Shown: piece by piece, positions 1 to 12,011 of the stretch
Position numbering within the stretch: position 1 is the stretch's first letter
How the letters are laid out: the number at the start of each line of letters is the position of its first letter
Source of the DNA: Dermanyssus gallinae
Taxonomy: Eukaryota > Arthropoda > Arachnida > Mesostigmata > Dermanyssidae
Length of the DNA: 64,000 bases
Assembly (NCBI GenBank): GCA_003439945.1
Contig: QVRM01002122.1
Span: forward strand, 52,501-116,500
Direction of reading: 5' to 3'
Notes under the pieces: generated by a model
Told to the model about the DNA's origin: nothing
Database searches by the model: none
The model's input: the letters and a program-made list of their open reading frames with translations, nothing else
Position numbers and translations under genes: made by a program

Positions 1-1925
1 CTGTGTGGTGGTGGTGGTCAAGGCGTTGACAATGGCCATTGTGGTCATCAGCGGGGTCGTCATTGTTGTCAAAACTGTTGTCGTTGTTGTTGTTTTTGCT
101 CTTGTTGTTGTTTATGCTGCTGCTGATGCTGCTGATGCTACTACAGCACCGTTCGTCATTATCCCGCCATCTCCTGCCCTTCATTGCCTTCGGTTACCAT
201 CCCATCCTATCGAGTCGAATGCTAACCGCCAACCAACCGAATGCTACCAAGCATGACCGAGCAACCACCAATCCAAGCCAAGCGACCGATGGCCGGCCAT
301 TCCCGCCGCTACAGTTAATGCTACTGCTGTCGCTGTAGCAGCTGCAGCTGCGGTAGAAGTGGCAGTTCCTTTTCACTGCTGTTGGGCTTCTGCACACGGC
401 ACAAGACGTGTGGGCGGGCGTTAACCGGACTTTCACACCGGTGGTTCATAGCGTACCGGTGTCTGTCCGTCCGTCCGTTCGTCTGTTTGTCTGTCTTGCT
501 TGCTTTTCTGCCTGCCTGTCTACGTGTCTGTTCATCTGTCCATTTCTCTGCCGGCTGGCGTGGGCGGTAACGGACAGTGATGAAGGCGGCCAAGGAAGGA
601 ATACCAACAGCAGAAGCAGCAGCAGAAGTAGCTGCGGCAGCGTCGGCGGCGGGATCCATAGGCGAATTCATAGGCGAATACAAAAGCTGCAGAAAAACCA
701 ACCAACCAACCAGTCGCCGCCAGTGACGCCTCCACCGTTGCCGCCGCCCTGGCCGCCACTTGCTGTGATCGGCAACGATGCAGAACGAGTGCAGAACGCC
801 GCCCCAGCCCGGCCCGACGTAACGGTGGCCGTAGCGGTGATGCTGGTGGCGGCGGCGGTAGCCATAGCGGTGGCGGCCCAGCCAGGAAGAGGCCAGCGGA
901 TGCGTGGACGCGTGCGTCGGCGGCTATGTAAGCAGTGTAATCATTCATGCCGGGATGGAACCGTTGCCACATAATGGCAGACGACGGGAAGACTTTCTCT
1001 GCCACGCGTCTTGCCCGCCCGGCATAGAGCACGAACAAGGCAGCGAAACAATCAGTCCGTTCAGCTATCCGTCAGTCAGTCGAAGGCCAGCGAGCTAGTA
1101 AGACGTAGAATAGCTACTACTGTTAATCATCACTACTGCCATCATCATCACCACCGTCATCATCATCATCGTCCTCGGCATCATCATCACTATCATCATC
1201 GTAATTATCATTGAAGTCATAATTCAATTGATGTTGCTTGCGTTGTTGTTATTGTTTGCTATTTGTTATCGTCATCTCGATTTCTTCATAATGGCCACAT
1301 TCGTATTTGACCTCATCGTCGTCATCTTTTTCTTCACGGTTGTCTTCATCGTCGTCTTCATCTTCATTGTCGTTTTCATCTGCATCGTCGCCTTCATCTT
1401 CATCGCAGTCTTCATCTTCATCGCCGTTTTTATCTTCATCGCCGCGGTCGCGCTCACCTTCATCGTCGCCGAGGTTTGCCATCTGGGCAACCTGATGCAT
1501 CGCAGTAAGCCCAACACTAACCGTGACAACAGCAGCAGCAGCAGCTGCAGAGCAACAACAACAATAACAATAGAGTAACGACTATCCGTAATGAACATTA
1601 TGACAGTTATGATCACCATTATTGGCCATCATCGTGCGCTCGGTGAGCAGTAAGGACGACAAAATGTTCAGTAGGTGTGGGAGCGCTGGGAAGTAGGGGT
1701 TGGGTAGTGGTTAAGGCAGGCCACGGGCGGATTCAACAAGTGGCTGGATAATAAACTCTGTTAGCAGCGATCCAGTCGCTGCTGCCATCGGTACCATTGG
1801 CCTCAGCACCACCTCTGTGTAAGCAGAAATCGGAACACACGGCAACAACAACAAGTGAAAGTAGTTGCCAACTACATTGCGTCGTAGTATCTATCTATCT
1901 ATCTATCTATATATATATATATATA

Positions 1926-1962
<37 letters not shown>

Positions 1963-2570
1963 AACAAACACTTTAAGCGGAATCAAGATGCACATAGATC
2001 TATATCAAGTCGACCGGCTGCTTCCTGGAGCGTGCCGTGCGTCACTCACTTCAAACACGATACGACCGCAACAGCAGCAGCGGCAGCAGCGGCTGAAGTA
2101 AGATCAGCTGTCGGCGTCACATTCAACGAATCAAACGAAGCGAGACGAAGTCCGCCTTCGCAGCACAAGTGCTCCCTACCACTGTTTTGGTTGCTGCTGC
2201 TGTTGTTGTTGTTACTATTGTTGTGATCGCTACGTTTATTACGGTAGCAGCTCTATTTCGCTTTCACTGCAGCTTTCTCATTACTTTTTTCCGCTGTCCC
2301 TCAAGCTCTCTAATTTTTTCCCTTTTCCCTTTTCTTTCTCTCCTTCCCTCAATCTAGTTCTCTCTCTCTCTCTCTTTCTCTCTTACTTGCTCAAACAACA
2401 AACGCAAAATCCAATTTTTCCCTTGTTTTCTCTACGCGACTGTTCCTGCGACTTTCACTGTTGTCGCTCCGGTTTTTTTCCCTCTGCTAGTCATGAGTCA
2501 ATGCTATTACTGAATGCGAATCTCTTACAACTTTCCCCTAGTACCATAAGTATACTACAACTGTTACTGC
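1..2570. other. trinucleotide-rich non-coding island
   Basis: Degenerate GTT, CAT, CTTCAT and CAA repeats fill this stretch. At 1310-1450 an imperfect TTCATC hexamer repeat gives an acidic Asp/Glu frame on the minus strand (1249-1500). I see no domain, splice pair or conserved motif. CTGT/CCGT-type tetranucleotides lie at 455-545, and a (CT)n run lies at 2355-2385. Confidence 0.6.
1889..1960. repeat. compound (CTAT)n-(TA)n-(GA)n microsatellite
   Basis: Three simple motifs follow one another without a gap. The frames across it give YIYIYI and RERERE. Confidence 0.95.
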
Positions 2571-3000
2571 TGCCACTTTTATGTGAGTACTCTAAATGCG
2601 GCTAAAATGGTATTGATGAAATTATGATGGCATAGAGTAGGTATGCCCTCTTCGTATCCGTTAACGCTCCAAACAACTGGGTCCACCTTTGCGTCCCATA
2701 TTCCTGTTAATCTACATAAACCGTTAAGAATTGGCCTATACGGCTGCACCGCGTAGAGAGAGAATCGCACATAGTGTAAGAAGCTTGTGCTGAGCATGCG
2801 GATGTTCCAGTAGTCTGGGTGTGAATTTTTTCCAAGAAAGACTACTTCTAATACTACCAGACAACCACTACCATCACGGGTGCTGCAACGCAACAATTGC
2901 CACCCTATAGACAATTGTCGCATCTGATGCAGAGGACATTAACAGAGATCTGCAGTTTGCATAGAAAAAGCAGATAAAACTGCAGAGCTTAGAGAGAGAG

Positions 3001-3130
<130 letters not shown>

Positions 3131-3317
3131 GAGTACAACCATCACGCATGTCAGCTAGAGCATAGGGTGGACAACCTTACCTGCATTATCATTCGCGTAA
3201 CCTCGTTTAATTAACAGAGCTAGTAGAACGACAAGCGTGTGAAAATACAAACACTCGTTATATGAAAAAAAATGCACGAATTGACAAGAAGAACACGAAG
3301 CAGCCTGTTATTGACTC

Positions 3318-3395
3318 AACAACAACAACAACAACAACAACAGCAGCAGCAACAACGCAGCAACAACAACAACAACAACAACAGTAGCCGAAGCA
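3318..3395. repeat. (CAA)n/(CAG)n array
   Basis: Two CAA tracts joined by CAGCAGCAG. It could encode poly-Gln or poly-Asn in the frame 3272-3475, but nothing else in that frame looks like protein. Confidence 0.9.
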
Positions 3396-3594
3396 ACAAT
3401 AATCGCGGCAGCAAAGCACAGCAACAGCCGAGGCCACTCAAGCGGCGATGTGGCGCTATCGTTAGCCCAACTTAAAAATAATGTTTGTATCTATTTGTCC
3501 ACTTTCGCCAAAAAATGATCCGAACGCAACCGTGCGACTAGCGATTACGACTAGAGTTTCCTTGTTGTTTTTGGTCTGATGATATGTAGACCTA

Positions 3595-3598
<4 letters not shown>

Positions 3599-3683
<85 letters not shown>
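3599..3683. repeat. (TA)n microsatellite
   Basis: About 85 bp of TA with one TG interruption near 3638. Adjacent sequence is unique. Confidence 0.95.
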
Positions 3684-3685
<2 letters not shown>

Positions 3686-4638
3686 TTGAAGGCAAAGGTT
3701 TTTAATAATTTAATTTTCAATAGACATAGCTTAGCAACTTAAGTCTAACTAAGTTCTTACTATTAATATTTGCAGAAGATCTGCGTATTGGCCATTGATC
3801 CGGAAAAGAATGGATACAGAGTGTTAGTCACAATTATCTATCCTGGTTCTTCAAAATGAAGAAACGAAACTTTTACAGGGTTCTCTGTAGTAAAACTCTG
3901 CAGGGCAAAATAGCCCGTGAGGAACTTACATATAAGTTCCAGTGTCTGTTAGTGGGTGTTTACCACCAATAATGGCGTGCTTTTACACTATTTGTGCCTA
4001 ATGTCTTTAAAAATATTTTTAACATTCTTAACACATTTGCCACAGAGCAAGCAGGCGACTCAAGATAGACCAACAAATAGACAGCTAAAAAGAAAACAGG
4101 GTAACAGGGTGTGAGAGAGAGATAGAGAGACCGAGAGACAGCAGGTAACAGTGTGTGGCTACCCAGGTAACATCCATTGTTCTCAGTACAGGGCCCGCAG
4201 CTCGGCCTTCTCTTCCACAGCAAAACCCTAAGCCTGCCCCACTGTAAACGACCGGCACGAACAAATTCGCGTTTACCATTACCATCTTCATTATCATTGC
4301 CGCCAGCGTGTCGGTCATCATTCCAGTTTAAGTGAGTGCAGAAATTTGTTGCTGACGCAAACTCATTGTAGCCGGGGGTGGACGAATACATTGCATACAG
4401 CTACCACCTTTAGCACCACGACTACGAACAATAGAGAACGAGAGTAATATATTATAGACGAGTCGCGCGTTGCGTCGCCAAAACAACTTTCAGCAAACGT
4501 GTGTCGACCATGTGTGTTGCTCGAACAACCCAGGCATATTTTACTAGGCTGTTGTTGCTCATTGGCATATACACAACAAGCAATACGGCTTACGGAGGAA
4601 GCCAAGCTTCTAGCGTTGTGCTAGCCATTGCTGCACGT

Positions 4639-4672
4639 ATGTATGTATACATATATATATATATATATATAC
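4639..4672. repeat. short (TA)n microsatellite
   Basis: A TATG-start run passes into about 10 TA units and ends in ACAC. Confidence 0.9.
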
Positions 4673-5601
4673 ACGCAAACACGACCGATTGCCTTTTCTG
4701 TATGCCCTGAACGGTTACAATTGTTTGAAATGTGTAATTATTGAAATTTTAACCTTAATGAGAAATTACTGAATTTAAATAAATTTGCCGTCCGGAGAAG
4801 ACAGTCCCATAAAAATATATTAATCTCTGTAAGTGTTTTTTGAAAAAACTTAGTAACGCCAACACATTACATGCGCGCTTGCAGTTTGCTCCTCAATCGC
4901 CACCGTCAAGCTTCGTGCTTGGACCGATCGCTAACCTGCAATAACAAATTAGTCTTCTAGAGGAATGTAAGCAAGCATTTTTTTGCCTAGAAGGTTCATT
5001 CATTAGCCACTCACAGTTTGAGTTTGATTTAAAGAAGTGGAGAAAACGATATTCGGCCATTTTTAAGAAACCGAAAATGGAGGAGCAACGTTGACAAAGT
5101 TTGTGATATTGTACTCAACAATTGCCGAATTACTATGACGGCGATTGCTAGGAAATTGAAGATATATTACGGATCAGTTGTAACAGTATTGGCTGCTATT
5201 TTATGCGTCCGAAGACTGGCAGCAAACTTCATTCCAAAAATGTTGAATTCCCAGCAAATAATAGCCCGTCGGAAAAAATGTTGGAATTGAACTTTTAGGC
5301 AAGAGAAGAAAACCCTGGATTGCTTAGAGGGTGATTTCAGGAGACGGGTCATGGTCATAAGGTTATCACATCGAGACCAAAGCCAGTCTTTCCAGTGGTG
5401 TTTCCAAGGAGAGAATTGATCGAACAAAATCAGACAGAGCAGATCCAACACCAATGCATGTTCGACAGTTTTTTCGACTACAAAGTTATCATCCTCGACA
5501 AATTTGTGCCACTTGGTTTTGCGGTCAATAGGGAATTTTAAGAGAATTACGCGAGAACGTCCGGCGCAAGAGATTTGAATTCTGAGCAAACAACTCTTGG
5601 A

Positions 5602-6192
5602 ATGTGTGCGCCCCATAGTTGCTCCCTGTGCAACACACCGGTGTCGCCGACGGGAGAGCACGGCCTCAGCTGTCCTATGAGCTGCGGAAGACATTCGCGC
5701 CACGCCGCCCTCAACGAAGTGATTTCAAGAGCGTTGCAATCCGCTAACGTACCCTGCAGAAAGGAGCCAGTCGGACTAGCAGCGGACTCAGCCTTACGTC
5801 CAGACGGAATGACCTTGGTTCCGTGGTCCTCCGGAAAGGCCCTTGTATGGGACGCAACCGTGTGGGACACGCTGGCGCCGTCGTATAGAAGCCGAGCTTC
5901 AAGATCAGCAGGTGCTGTTGCTAATTTAGCGGAGCAGCGGAAAAGTTTGAAGTACCGCGAGTTAGAGGCATCTTTTATAGTGCAGCCAGTTGCAATAGAA
6001 ACATTGGGAGTCATAGGCGAATCAACAGTAGAATTTCTGAAAGAAATTGGGAAAAGAGCGGCAAGTGAGAAGGATGAGAAAAGGGCAGGGGAATTTCTGC
6101 TACAAAGAATATCAATTGAAGTGCAACGTGGAAATGCGGCTGCGGTGCTAGGTTCGCTGCCTTCAGGCAGTGGTCTACCGGGTCTGCTCTGA
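5602..6192 (+). CDS. C-terminal fragment of a retroelement polyprotein: zinc knuckle plus nuclease-like domain
   Basis: This 196-residue open frame within the insert shows the C-terminal module found downstream of reverse transcriptase in a widespread animal retroelement group. A Cys/His cluster (CSLC, then GEHGLSC and GRHSRH) is followed by RPDG (about residues 66-69) and LVWDAT (about residues 81-86), a spacing reminiscent of a PD-(D/E)XK restriction-like endonuclease core. A conserved-looking tail with SIEVQRGNAAAVLGSLP ends the protein. The reverse transcriptase itself is absent because of 5' truncation. An ATG at 5575 would add nine codons of mariner-derived sequence and is not natural. 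The frame is intact, which suggests a young insertion. Family recognition is from memory, and the nuclease assignment is inference. Confidence 0.75.
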   Translation: MCAPHSCSLCNTPVSPTGEHGLSCPMSCGRHSRHAALNEVISRALQSANVPCRKEPVGLAADSALRPDGMTLVPWSSGKALVWDATVWDTLAPSYRSRASRSAGAVANLAEQRKSLKYRELEASFIVQPVAIETLGVIGESTVEFLKEIGKRAASEKDEKRAGEFLLQRISIEVQRGNAAAVLGSLPSGSGLPGLL

Positions 6193-6241
6193 TTACGTAT
6201 TAGAATTATGCTGTGTATAATGTATAAATAAACTGAAGCAT
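5602..6241 (+). mobile_element. 5'-truncated retroelement 3' end inserted into the mariner relic
   Basis: The 640-bp segment is flanked by a perfect 10-bp direct repeat, AACTCTTGGA (5592-5601 and 6242-6251). Removing it and one repeat copy rejoins the mariner catalytic region in frame across the junction (NNSW then IVYHDNAP). The insert holds one long open frame ending at a TGA (6190-6192), a short 3' tail with AATAAA at 6227-6232 and no long poly(A). This structure, truncated at the 5' end with a variable-length TSD and a short 3' UTR, is what target-primed reverse transcription of a non-LTR element leaves behind. Confidence 0.85.
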
Positions 6242-7050
6242 AACTCTTGGATTGTCTATCACGACAACGCACCGGCGCCTACATTGTGACTGACTTTCAA
6301 CCATTTGATGAAAATTCTGTTTTTATATTTCCGCAGCGCCTGTACTTCTCCTGCTTCCATGAAAAAAATGCCAACTCACCCCATTCTTGCAAAAAGTTAA
6401 TATAACAAATGTGTACTTCTTGTCTTTTTCTATAGAAGCAAAACCCTTTCAGTATATATGTATGAAGATTTATATTCATTAATTTATTGTTGTTTGTTTA
6501 TCACTTTATAGACACATTGTACCAAAATGAAATATACGGCTGAGCGGATGTCACGGCAGACATCACCTTGATGCAGCTCGATTAAAACGCATCAAAAACC
6601 AACCTAAATAGAACAGTAGTGTTCTCATCGCTTCTTGGTGCTTACGTCCGGCAAAAACAGATCGTATGAAGCGGATTTTGCTGAGCTCTAGTGGACCTGC
6701 CGTATCGGTAACGTCAGTGCGATCTACGCTACTTGTTGGGTGTCAGACTTCGCATCAAAAAAATACCGTCGTGCAATTCGTTGAGTTGGTGGAAATATAA
6801 ATTTGACAAAAATGACTATTACATTTCTTTGGCTGTCACTGGCTGTCACTAACAGTTACGTCTGGAGAGTTACTAGGCCAACGCCCCGAGGCGTTATCAA
6901 GAAGCGATTCGAGGTACGTTATTCAAATGCGAACGTAATGCTCTAGTAAGACATCAGCCGCCAGATTAACGGATAGTCTAGAAATGATTTACATAGCAGG
7001 CTATATTGTCGTCATTCGTTGACAATGTTGCTGCAGTTTCTGTCATCGCA

Positions 7051-7072
7051 ATATATATATATATATATATAT
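7051..7072. repeat. short (TA)n microsatellite
   Basis: About 11 TA units in otherwise unique AT-rich DNA. Confidence 0.9.
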
Positions 7073-8544
7073 TTGGTAACGTTATTACCTTAATGTTATC
7101 GTTAATTATTGTCGACTACAGTTGGCGCTATAGTGAGCTAAAAGCAAGTAGGTCTACCCTTCAACTATTCGTTGTACGTTACCAACTGTCACCGTAACCT
7201 CACCGAGCGTTTTAAGCGAAACATTCATGCTAAACAACCCTCAACGAATGATCGATGTGGTGGTAGTTGATGTCACCTACTCTTGTTTTGTTCTGTTGTC
7301 ATTGCGGTTGTTGTTTTTTTAGAGCACATATTATATATTGTTTATTTTTCGTATATTACAATTGCGGTTGTTGTTTTTATAGTTGCACTCGTTGGCAGGA
7401 CCCCGCAGATAAATCAGTCGATTTATTAACGACACGGCAGACGACTTCTATTCATTCTTCTGTTCACACTTTCTGTGCAGTCTTCTAGTAGAGGTGGAGC
7501 TCGTATGATTGTGATCTATATATTCCCACTGTTTGCTGCTGCTGCGGTAACTCTAGTTGGTCTACCAAACGTGTTTTTCCTTTACAGTGCACCCCTTTTT
7601 CCCCGTTGATTCTGCAATAAAAGTAACGGTTGTATTATATTGTTGTTTAAGACAGCAATCATGTACGGCCACGTGTATTCCTATAAACACTTTGAAGTAA
7701 ACAATTGCCTTCGAAGCAACGTGTGGTCACATGCGAGCGTTCTATTACTGAACCACCGGCTGTATTATTTTATAATAGACTTCGTTCGAAATGTGTATAG
7801 TAGTTGCGTGGATTAATGGTGTTCTTGTTGTGGTTCGTGTATTTACTTTTATCACTTTTGGTAGTAGAATTTGTCGTAGTCCCTGATAATTATTGCTACG
7901 CTGCGGTCATTTGGTATTTTTCTTGTCGTTGTTCGTTAACTGTTTCCATTATGTAACGCCTGATAATATCTATAAAATGAAGGGCTGGACTCGCACGATC
8001 GGATTCCTTTACGACAAGAGATTCGTTTCTGCTACTGTTGCTGTTTCACACCAACAACACCGTCGCAAATGGCAGGGCTTTATATGCGGTCCGCAGTGCT
8101 ATTGGATCTTAAACTTTTCTCGAGTACAGGAACAGTGTAATGGGAGATCGAGGAAAGCGAAAAAATTAAGAGTTATAATAATAACAAGGTGAAATTGTGC
8201 GAACAAGCGATTTCAGCGCGTTCACTGGCTGGAACTGATGATGATACGCTATTAACGTTGCCATCGTTATATGGTATACATAGGAACGAATCAGATGTAT
8301 TTGTCGTGCATTCTTATGCACGTCTATATATACGTATATAGAGTGGAGAGATTTTCTAAAGGCATGCTCCATGTTTATGGCAATTAGCCGCCGCACCACG
8401 TCGCCCACGGCCTACGGAGAAGTGGTGGCGTGACCCAGGGGGCTAGTTCGCTAGTCATAGCTATCATCCACATGGGTGTCGCCGCTGTTCGTCGAATTTA
8501 CTTTTACTGATGCTGATAATTACTGTGACAATTTCTCAATATAA

Positions 8545-8547
<3 letters not shown>

Positions 8548-8576
<29 letters not shown>
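8548..8576. repeat. short (TA)n microsatellite
   Basis: About 14 TA units in unique AT-rich DNA. Confidence 0.9.
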
Positions 8577-8578
<2 letters not shown>

Positions 8579-9990
8579 CTTTCTTTATTAATCCGTGTCC
8601 TGCTGCTCTCAAAGGGCTTGCTTAAGCTCGCCTAAATTTTGAAATTGATTCAAGACTTGATTTCAAAGTCTATGGCTATGTTATTAACCTTAGCTGCCGC
8701 TATATTAGATAGTTTCTCTTTGATCGCCATCGTACCTGATTAAGGTATCCACGTAACAATAGCCGTTCGTTTTTCCAGCTGTATTGTTATGCAGGTTTTT
8801 AGTCAAAACCTGTTTAGTTTTCAGGTAACACAAGTTTCAGATATTTGACCGCAAAAATGATCAGACGTTAACCTCGGCATTGTATAGAGTTCTAGACGCC
8901 AGTAAGCTGTTGTGCAGGTATTCCCTGTAGAGAACCTACCGAAAGAAATAGTTAAGCTTGTTTGTTTCCTTAATACCAAGGACCACGTCCTTGGCGTCTA
9001 TCATTTATGCGTCGTTGCGGAATCAAGGCCACATCTCACAATATAAGTTACAGGATGTCTCTACCGGACCGTCCTGCCGACCCGTTTGCACGTACAGGCA
9101 CATACAAGTCTAAAAACATATGGCTACATGTCATCCACAGATCCTTGCGTTGCTTTATCCGTTTGTAGGAATAGCAGCAATAGCAGCGACAATGGTTTTA
9201 GTAGGTTCTGTCTAGAGTCCGGAGGTGTTTCTCAAGGTGTTTAGAACCTAGAAAACCTTTTACCGAGTTGCGCTTTTGTCTTGCCAAGTCATCTGTTGAG
9301 CCAACCGTGAGACGTCACCTATACAAATACTCTTATCGTGAGGCTTGTCGGACATCATCAATCCGACACAGAGCGTGGCGGAAACTGTGCGCCGCAAACG
9401 CCAGGTGCCAAATGTCTTCTTCCTACACTGTGCCAAGTATCACGTGTCTGAAAACCCCTCATGTCTCGAGTATTCAGCAAGCATTTAGGAAGAGGGGAAG
9501 CGAAGTTCAAGCCTGAATTACTTTGATCATCATCACCATTCCCAATAGAATAGACGTGTACTTCACGTAGCTCAGTGCTCAGCCAGTGACGTCCGCAATT
9601 CGAGTGCAGGCAGTGGTTGATGATGCGTTAAGTGCAAGATTGCTCTCCGATATTTCTCTTTGTTGTCTCTCACTGACCGCGGCGGCGCTTCTTCTGTCAC
9701 CGCCGTTACCGCCCGCACAACCACCGTAACCAGGCCAGCGTGGAAGAACTCCTCCCTTTCCGTCGATTTCCTTCGACGATCTGACGTCGACAGTGGACAA
9801 AGTCGATGGAATACAACGAAAAAGACAACAACCACAAAAATAACGGCAACAACGACAACAATAATAACAACAACAACAAAAACGACGACAACGACGATAG
9901 ACGACGGCCGTGGCGGAAAAACAGAACTACGAGCAGCAGGTCGGCCAGACAGACACCCATCATTTACCGCATTCCGAGCATGACATCTAA

Positions 9991-10296
9991 AGGTGCCGAC
10001 TCGAGAACCACCAGAAGCACCAGCACCCCAACCACCATCACCGCAGCCACGACGATAACAGCAACAACTACAACAACAACAACAACAACGATAACGACGA
10101 CGATGACGACGACGATGCCGTTGACGAAGATGATGCCGAAGACGTAAACGAAGTCGAAGGCGAATGCAAGGACTACGACCACGCTGAAGTCCACGGCTTC
10201 CATCCGCATCACCAATACCCCAGCATCAGCATGGGCTGCAGAAGAACAGCGCCGCCACCACCACCACCATCATCGCCACCTTCACCACCGGCGTAG
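9991..10296 (+). CDS. possible low-complexity coding exon (no start codon)
   Basis: An open frame of 101 codons with no early ATG ends at TAG 10294-10296. After a His/Asn/Asp-rich repeat part it reads AVDEDDAEDVNEVEGE, then CKDYDHAEVHGFHPHHQYPS, and ends in a Pro/Ser-rich tail. The non-repeat half has a mixed composition unlike the triplet noise around it. No good splice acceptor is seen at its 5' end (the nearest is CTAAAG at 9987-9992), and no domain is recognised. A frame starting at ATG 9806 runs into it one frame off. It may be a real disordered protein segment or chance. Confidence 0.25.
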   Translation, partial: RCRLENHQKHQHPNHHHRSHDDNSNNYNNNNNNDNDDDDDDDAVDEDDAEDVNEVEGECKDYDHAEVHGFHPHHQYPSISMGCRRTAPPPPPPSSPPSPPA

Positions 10297-10351
10297 CCGC
10301 GCGTCCATCGCGAAAAGGACCACATTGACTTGTAGCATTCATTTGCAGTAG

Positions 10352-10490
10352 CATCATCATCATCATCATTTCGACTCCTTGTTCTTCAACGTCATCATCA
10401 TCATCATCATTTCGACTCCTTGTTCTTCAACGTCATCATCATCATCATTTCGACTCCTTGTTCTTCAACGTCATCATCATCATCATCATT
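10352..10490. repeat. minisatellite of 38-41 bp units
   Basis: Three copies of TTTCGACTCCTTGTTCTTCA plus ACGTC alternate with (ATC)n tracts of five to seven triplets; unit starts are at 10369, 10410 and 10448. The non-triplet part is identical in all three, and length differences come only from the ATC count. Frames across it are repeat translations. Confidence 0.9.
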
Positions 10491-11424
10491 ACCTTCTTCC
10501 TCTTCTTTTTTCATCATTGTTATCATCATTATCTTCGTTTTCTTCATCTTCTGCTGCTTCTGCTTGTGACTCCTCATCTCGTCGCCTCGACTCGGACCTT
10601 GGACCTCGCACTCGTCTTGTCCTGCGTTGCGTTGCCATGTCTTGTCTTGTCTCCTCGGGTCGGGTTGTCTTACTTTTCTCCCGCCCGTCAGCAGTCGTCA
10701 CCCTTCGTTGGGCTTCGCTGCAACCAACCATGATCATTACGGCTACGTTTGGCCAGCTGACTGACATACTGCCTTGTTGCATGCTGTTGTTATTGTTGCT
10801 GCTGCTGCTGCTTGCTGGGTAGGCAGGTAGGCAGTGTGGTACAGACGCTCGATGTTCCGTTTTTCTCGTTTGTGTGTAATGCTTTTCTTACCGATTACCT
10901 GTACATGATGATGATGATGATGATGGCGATGCTGGTGATGATGACGATGATGATGGTCGTGATGACGTGCTACGTGATGCCGGCCATGGCTATGATGGCG
11001 GCTGGTGATGATTCGTTACAATATTGTGGTCATAATGATTATTGTGGTCAGCCACGGCTATCACTTTTTGGTCGATGCCGCAACCGCTGATTCTGCGGCC
11101 GCTGCTGCTGCCGCCCGAGGATGGCTTCTTCGACTCAGTCCGACGATTTCGATACACCTATTACTACGACTCACTACTTCTTACTACTTCAACGACAACG
11201 AAGGCTGCGACTATCAGCAGCGATTCAATAATCATTGCTCGTTGCTATTCAATGTGACTTCGCTTCTATCTTTTTTCTCTTTTTCTTCATTATTTTCTTT
11301 CTCTTCTTCTTTTTCTTCTACTACTACTACGACTGGTCCCACCTCCACCGCCACCACCTATTACTACTGATTAGACCAACTGCACTTGCCAACCTCATTA
11401 ATGTTTTTGACAGTTGGCGGCTCG

Positions 11425-11585
11425 TATTGTTGTTGTTGTTGTTGTTGCTGTTATTGGTATTGTGCTTGTTGTTGTGGTTATTGATGTGGTTGTTGCTGGT
11501 TCTGTTCTTGTTGTTGCTGTTGGTGCTGTTGTGGTGCCTGGTGTTATTATTGTTGCTGTTGTTTTAGTTGTTGTTGTTGTTGACA
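11425..11585. repeat. degenerate (GTT)n block
   Basis: GTT/GTG/GCT triplets with scattered substitutions. Frames read poly-Val or poly-Leu, or poly-Thr on the other strand. Confidence 0.85.
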
Positions 11586-11787
11586 TCCTTGTAGTCGTAG
11601 CTACCCCTATCCAATTTCAGCCATCTTCACTGTTGTGGTTGTTGTTGTCGTGTTACTTTTATTGTTGCGATGATTGTTATTACGATTACTATCAGTCTGA
11701 TGATTTTCCATGGTGTTGGTAATGTTTTACCATCGTCACCAATGGTGTCGCTCACGCAAACCTGGAATATATGAGGGTCAATAAGAA

Positions 11788-11791
<4 letters not shown>

Positions 11792-11822
<31 letters not shown>

Positions 11823-11965
11823 TGCGCAGTATATACCAGTATATATAGTACCAGAGCGCAGAGATAGCAGCTATCAGTTCAACAAGATGCGAAAATATGT
11901 AAACTTGTCCGTTCCGTTATAGCTGTATTCTATTATAGAGATTTCAAAAACTTTGCTAGGTCCTA

Positions 11966-12010
<45 letters not shown>
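11792..12010. repeat. two (TA)n microsatellites flanking 145 bp
   Basis: TA arrays lie at 11792-11821 and 11968-12010, with short TATA-rich echoes between them (11830-11850). The second array borders the reverse-transcriptase relic. Confidence 0.9.

Positions 12011-12011
<1 letters not shown>

Larger units (their letters stand above)
5087..6330 (+). pseudogene. second mariner-like transposase relic, interrupted by an insertion
   Basis: Heavily mutated transposase of a different mariner subfamily from the 23-kb copy. From 5087 the plus strand reads NVDKVCDIVLNNCRITMTAI, then a helix-turn-helix-like ARKLKIYYGSVVTVL and a FIPKMLNSQQ stretch. After several frame changes it reads FVPLGFAVNREF near 5,500-5,535. 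The catalytic block WIVYHDNAPAP resumes only at 6,247, after a 640-bp foreign segment, and the reading continues weakly to about 6,330. Stops and frameshifts occur throughout. The HDNAPA block keeps the second Asp. Inverted-repeat ends were not identified. This copy is older than the 23-kb element, and it was in place before the retroelement insertion because it is split by it. Confidence 0.8.
6331..9560. other. AT-rich unique DNA without a recognised gene
   Basis: Short frames only. A tandem GGCTGTCACT pair lies near 6831-6850, and a small perfect hairpin CCAAGGAC/GTCCTTGG near 8978-8996. The frame 9268-9516 (82 codons) is repeat-free but unrecognised. Confidence 0.5.

Noticed and set aside
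1249..1500. Acidic Asp/Glu-rich minus-strand frame
   Set aside because: It is explained by an imperfect TTCATC repeat. No non-repeat protein or splice site supports a gene.
5547..6272. Minus-strand frame of 241 codons across the retroelement fragment
   Set aside because: The plus strand encodes the recognisable zinc-knuckle and nuclease-like module, so the minus frame is its shadow.
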